DNA of 64,000 bases, from contig JBBHKE010000867.1 of the NCBI GenBank assembly GCA_037447655.1, positions 126,001-190,000 on the forward strand, read 5' to 3'. This DNA comes from Zygnema cylindricum. Lineage: Eukaryota; Streptophyta; Zygnematophyceae; Zygnematales; Zygnemataceae. Position 1 is the first letter of the stretch, and each line of letters starts with the position of its first letter. Positions 61,209-64,000 of this stretch are shown piece after piece. Made by a program: the position numbers and the translations under genes. The notes beneath the pieces are model-generated. The model saw only the letters and a list, made by a program, of their open reading frames with translations, made no database searches and was not told the DNA's origin.

Positions 61209-62896
61209 GGGGGAGGAGGGAGGGAGGGAAGGAGGGGGGGGGTGGGGGAGGGAGGGAGAGGGAGGGAGGGAGGGAGGGGGAGGGAGAGGGAGGGAGAGGG
61301 AGGGAGAGGGAGGGAGGGTGGGGGGGGGAGAGAGAGAGAGTGATAGAGAGAGAGAAAGGGAGAGGGAGAGAGAAGGAGGAGAGAGGGATAGAGGGAGGGA
61401 GAAGGAGAGAAGGAAAGAATTTTTATTGAGACGCGGAAAGGGAAAAAAAAAAACTGACACACAAACATTCCCTTTCCCAGTGGTCTCCCTTTCGCTTACC
61501 CACCCCTCTCCCTCTTCTCTCCCTCTCCTCTCCCTCTCCTCTCCTTTCCCCCTCCCTCTCCAACTCCCTTTCCTCTCCTTCTACTCCTACCTGGACCCGA
61601 AAACAAAAACTACAAACATCACCTCTCCCTCTCCCTCTCCCTCTCCCTGTCCCTCTCCCTCCACCCCTACCTTGACCCTACAACAAAAACTACAAACACC
61701 ACCTCTCCCTTTCCTCTCCCTCCACTTCTACCTGGGCTATAGAAACACTCTCTCTCTCTTCCTCTCCCTCTCCCTCCACCCCTACCTGGGCTATAAATAG
61801 CACCGTAGTCGCCTCATAGAGAGTGCTTCCCGCCCCATTGAGGGAGGCAGCGAGAGAGAGGACCACTCTCGCGAGATCCCTATCACACCCCCCCTCCTCC
61901 GCACACTGGACGGAGGAGGAGAGAGTGGCGGTGGAGGAGGCGGTGCCCCAGGCAGTGAGGAAGGCGGGGAAGAAGCACCTGGGGAGGGAGAGAGGGAGAG
62001 AGGGAGAGAGAGGGGGTCAGATAAAGGGAGGCAGTGAAAAAGGAGGGGGAAAGGAGAAGAGAGGAGAGGGAGAGAGAGAGGGGTTAGCGGTGGAGGAGGC
62101 GGTGATCCAGGCGGTGAAGAAGGCAGGGAAGAAGCACCTGGGGAGAGGGAGAGAGGGAGAGGAGAGGGAGAGGGAGGGAGAGGGAGGGGAGAGGGGAGGG
62201 GGGAGGGGAGGGGGACGGAGAGAGTGGATGAAAGAGGGGAGGCAGTGAAAAAGGCGGGGGAGAGGAGAGGAGAGGGACAGGAGAGGGAGAGGGAGAGGGG
62301 AGGGAGAGAGGGGGGGTGAGCGAGAGAGGCGGTGCCGGAGGCAGTGAGGAAGGTGGGGGGAAAGCAATTGGAGGGGGATAGGGAGAGGGAGAGGGAGCGG
62401 GAGCGGGAATTGAGAGGGAGAGAAGAGGGAGTGGGAGAGGAGCGAGAGAGGGGAGGGGAGAGGGGGGAAGAGAGGGGAGGGAGAGGGGAGGGAGAGGAGA
62501 GGGAGAGGAGAGGGAGAGCAGAGAGAGGGAAGGAAGATGGGAGTGGAGGAACGAGAGCGTGAGGGGGAGGGAGAGGACAGGGAGAGGGAGAGGGAGAGGC
62601 AGAGAGCAGGAATAGAGAGAGGGCTGAGAGAGGGGCTGAGAGAGAAGCAGAGGGAGAGCGAGAGGGAGAGGGAGAGGTAGTGACACTCACTTCATCCTGA
62701 ATATAACGTTGACGTTGCTCAAAATAAGGAAAACGACAGGTACCACTAACAATCCGTACACCAGTAAAACGACAACCACAGAGAGAGAGAATCTCGAGAT
62801 CGCGACAAAAAACTGAGTTACGTCACAGGCTCGGAGGAGACTCCCAGCCACGAGGAAACAGGTACCGAAGGGGATGAACCACACTATTCGGTACAT
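59937..62896 (-). CDS. SLC1-family dicarboxylate/amino acid:cation symporter, C-terminal exons
   Basis: The exons I assign are 62896-62691, 61978-61786, 61158-61043 (or 61144-61043) and 60122-59937; earlier exons lie beyond the right edge. Exon 1 here ([20 protein letters not shown]...) matches the SLC1 segment before hairpin 2. Exon 2 holds [20 protein letters not shown] (family GTSSSSATLPVTFRC) and [20 protein letters not shown], in the place of the substrate-binding NMDGTALYE motif. Exon 3 is [20 protein letters not shown]. Exon 4 has [14 protein letters not shown], nearly diagnostic for the family, then a short charged tail and TAA. Expected role: Na+ or H+-coupled uptake of acidic amino acids or dicarboxylates across a membrane. 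Oddities: NMD is replaced, and the GD after 'TNVL' is lost. The exon 2/3 junction is phase-consistent only with the inner acceptor at 61144. Confidence 0.7.
60132..60230. repeat. GA/GGAAA-rich tract next to the last SLC1 exon
   Basis: Plus-strand purines; on the coding (minus) strand this is a pyrimidine tract close to the acceptor of the last exon. Confidence 0.85.
60379..60553. repeat. (CA)n / (GCAC)n microsatellite
   Basis: An alternating purine-pyrimidine run of ~175 bp (CACACA, GCACGCAC, CGCGCG). It has strong Z-DNA potential. Confidence 0.95.
60780..60840 (-). repeat. Diverged copy of an SLC1 exon end within its intron
   Basis: On the minus strand CTTCTCCTCCATCTCCTCCCTCCAG resembles the end of the upstream exon (CTTCTCTCCTCTATCACTGCCCTCCAG at 61069-61043). 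It would read SSISSLQ against SSITALQ. Confidence 0.65.
60941..61037. repeat. 10-bp tandem repeat AAAAGGGATA
   Basis: About ten units, some AAAAGGGGTAT, directly beside the donor of the 61158-61043 exon (AG|GTATACCCC). Confidence 0.9.
61160..61420. repeat. GA/GGGA-rich intronic tract
   Basis: Purine-only on the plus strand. On the SLC1 coding strand it is a ~250-bp polypyrimidine tract leading to the CCCCCCCAG acceptor. Confidence 0.9.
61585..61800 (-). repeat. Repeated copies of the SLC1 exon 2 donor border
   Basis: On the minus strand TATAGCCCAGGTAGGGGTGGAGGG (the border near 61786) recurs as TATAGCCCAGGTAGAAGTGGAGGG, then GGGTCAAGGTAGGGGTGG, then GGGTCCAGGTAGGAGTAG, each followed by GGGAGAGG-rich sequence. 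Confidence 0.8.
61981..62690 (-). repeat. GA-rich intron with partial copies of SLC1 exon 2 start
   Basis: The exon 2 start (GTGCTTCTTCCCCGCCTTCCTCACTGCCTGG) recurs on the minus strand at about 62139-62085 (GTGCTTCTTCCCTGCCTTCTTCACCGCCTGG). Shorter versions lie near 62365-62320 (CACCTTCCTCACTGCCTCCGG), 62262-62236 and 62048-62020. Between them is (GGGAGA)n sequence. Confidence 0.8.
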
Positions 62897-62899
62897 CTG

Positions 62900-63725
62900 G
62901 AGGAAAAAGACAAAAAATGCACGGAATTGAGACAAAAAAGTACAGGAAAGAGAAAAAAGTACAGAAAGGAGAGACATGGAAGAAGGGAAGTAAAACAAAA
63001 AAGTACAGGAAGGAGACAAGAAAGGAGGGAAGTAAGACAAAAAGAGTACAGAAATAAGACAAAAAACAGGGAAGAAGGGAAGTAAGACAAATAAGAACGG
63101 GAACGAGACAAAAGGTACAGTAAGAAAAGACAGGGAAGTAGGGAAATAAGACAAACAAGTACAGAAACGAGGCAAGAAAGGAGGGATGTAAGACAAAAAG
63201 AGTACGGAAATGAGAAAAAAAACAGGGAAAAAGGGAAGTAAGAGAAAAAAAGTACGGAAACGAGACAAAGAGTACAGTAAGACATTAAATCACAGAAGCG
63301 AGAAAAGAAAGTAGGAAGGAAGAGAAAAATAGTTTGGAACAAGACGAAAAAGTACGGAAACAGAAGACAGGGAAGTAGGGAACTAAGAGGAAAAAGTACA
63401 GAGACAAGAGAGTTTGGAAGTAAGACAAAAAAAAGTACGGAAACAAGAGAAGATGAACCACACTATGCGGTACATCTGGAGGAAAAGACAAAAAAGTACA
63501 GAAACGAGACAAGAAACTTCAGTACAGCAAAAACGCACGGGAAGACAAAAAAGTACGGAAACAAGACAAAGAAGTAAGACAAAAACAGTACTGAAACAAG
63601 ACAAAAAAGTACAGAAAGAAAAGACGGAAGAAGGGACGTAAGAGAAAAAGTACGGAAACGAGACAAGATAGTACGAAAGTGTACGGAAACAAGACAATAA
63701 AGTCCGGAAGTGAGGGGAGAAGTGA
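62900..63725. repeat. AAGTACGGAAACGAGACAAAA-type minisatellite in an SLC1 intron
   Basis: A mosaic of ~40-bp units (GTACAGAAA, GAGACAAAAA, GGAAGTAAGACAAAA). It includes a copy of the 62896 exon start (CCTCCAGATGTACCGCATAG on the minus strand, near 63480-63455) and a weaker one near 63340. Confidence 0.8.
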
Positions 63726-63739
63726 TTAATTGCAGTAGG

Positions 63740-64000
63740 AAAGGAGAAGGAGAGAGAGAGGGAGAGAGAGGGGGGGAGGAAAAGGGAGAGGGAGAGGGAA
63801 AGGAGAGAGGGAGAGGGAGGGAGAGGAGAAGAGGGGGAGAGGGAGAGAGGGAGCGAGGGAGGGAGAGGAGGAGAGGGGGAGAGGGAGAGAGGGAGCGAGG
63901 GAGGGAGAGGAGGAGAGGGAGAGAGGGAGCGAGGGAGCGAGGGAGAGCGAGATGGAGAGGGGGAGAGAGGGAGGGAGGGAGGGAGAGAGGGAGAGGGAAA
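63740..64000. repeat. GA-rich tract with a ~45-bp repeat unit, at the window edge
   Basis: GAGGGAGAGAGGGAGCGAGGGAGG units repeat three or more times. The tract runs off the window. Confidence 0.9.

Noticed and set aside
61786-61978. Frameshift in the SLC1 exon at the G run
   Set aside because: Recounting the plus-strand C run gives seven bases, and the frame then reads through to FIAQ without a shift.
61791-62690. 300-codon open frame rich in Ser/Pro/Leu (-)
   Set aside because: It is a frame through (GGGAGA)n sequence. The real SLC1 exon in this area uses a different frame at 61978-61786.

Overview
The window reads as nuclear DNA of a plant-lineage (streptophyte) eukaryote, possibly a charophyte alga; that placement is inference. 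Supporting it are two spliced genes of types known from Arabidopsis (At1g16860-like and At1g72100-like), GT-AG introns, and TTTAGGG-type motifs. Roughly three quarters of the sequence is transposable elements, minisatellites and purine/pyrimidine tracts. Most long open frames in those tracts are low-complexity artefacts.

Layout. 0.78-3.09 kb (-): a complete three-exon At1g16860-like membrane protein. 4.4-20 kb: a dense mosaic of short TIR elements with no recognised host gene. It holds TACACC-ended elements with TA targets, GGGT-ended elements with TTA duplications (PIF/Harbinger-like), CCATAG-ended elements with 6-bp duplications, and TAGTGTTGGG-ended hAT-like elements. Two copies of a ~1.59 kb repeat (5.6-8.9 and 13.0-15.4 kb) carry different insertions and act as empty-site controls for each other. 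19.4-27.4 kb: a 45-bp minisatellite is split by a TACACC element at 19572-27020. That element is itself split by a 6.9 kb insertion (20001-26901, flanked by TACGGTAT) carrying an intact five-exon Crypton-type tyrosine recombinase with NDC10_II-like and GCR1_C-like domains. 27.9-35 kb: more elements, AT-rich DNA and a tRNA-derived SINE-like fragment.

35.0-38.3 kb (+) and 42.5-44.9 kb (-): two members of a secreted-protein family I do not recognise. They share exon phases, an exon of identical 50-nt length and a proline-rich C-terminus. The first looks decayed (frameshift); the second looks intact. Between them lie GA/CT tracts and minisatellites. 45.8-51.2 kb: a second nested TIR-element zone. 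52.2-56.6 kb (+): a four-exon LEA-repeat plus TMEM205/DUF4149-like membrane protein with ABRE/G-box motifs upstream. 57.7-58.6 kb (+): the decayed 3' end of a non-LTR retrotransposon. 59.9-62.9 kb (-), running off the right edge: the C-terminal exons of an SLC1-family (dicarboxylate/amino acid:cation) symporter embedded in GA-rich introns.

The most unusual themes are: (1) the intact, spliced Crypton sitting inside a host element; (2) repeated partial copies of exon edges inside the introns of the LEA/TMEM205 and SLC1 genes; (3) the unrecognised secreted gene family, in which one intron donor lies inside a TIR-element end. No operons apply. The genes are single transcription units with no evident functional link.
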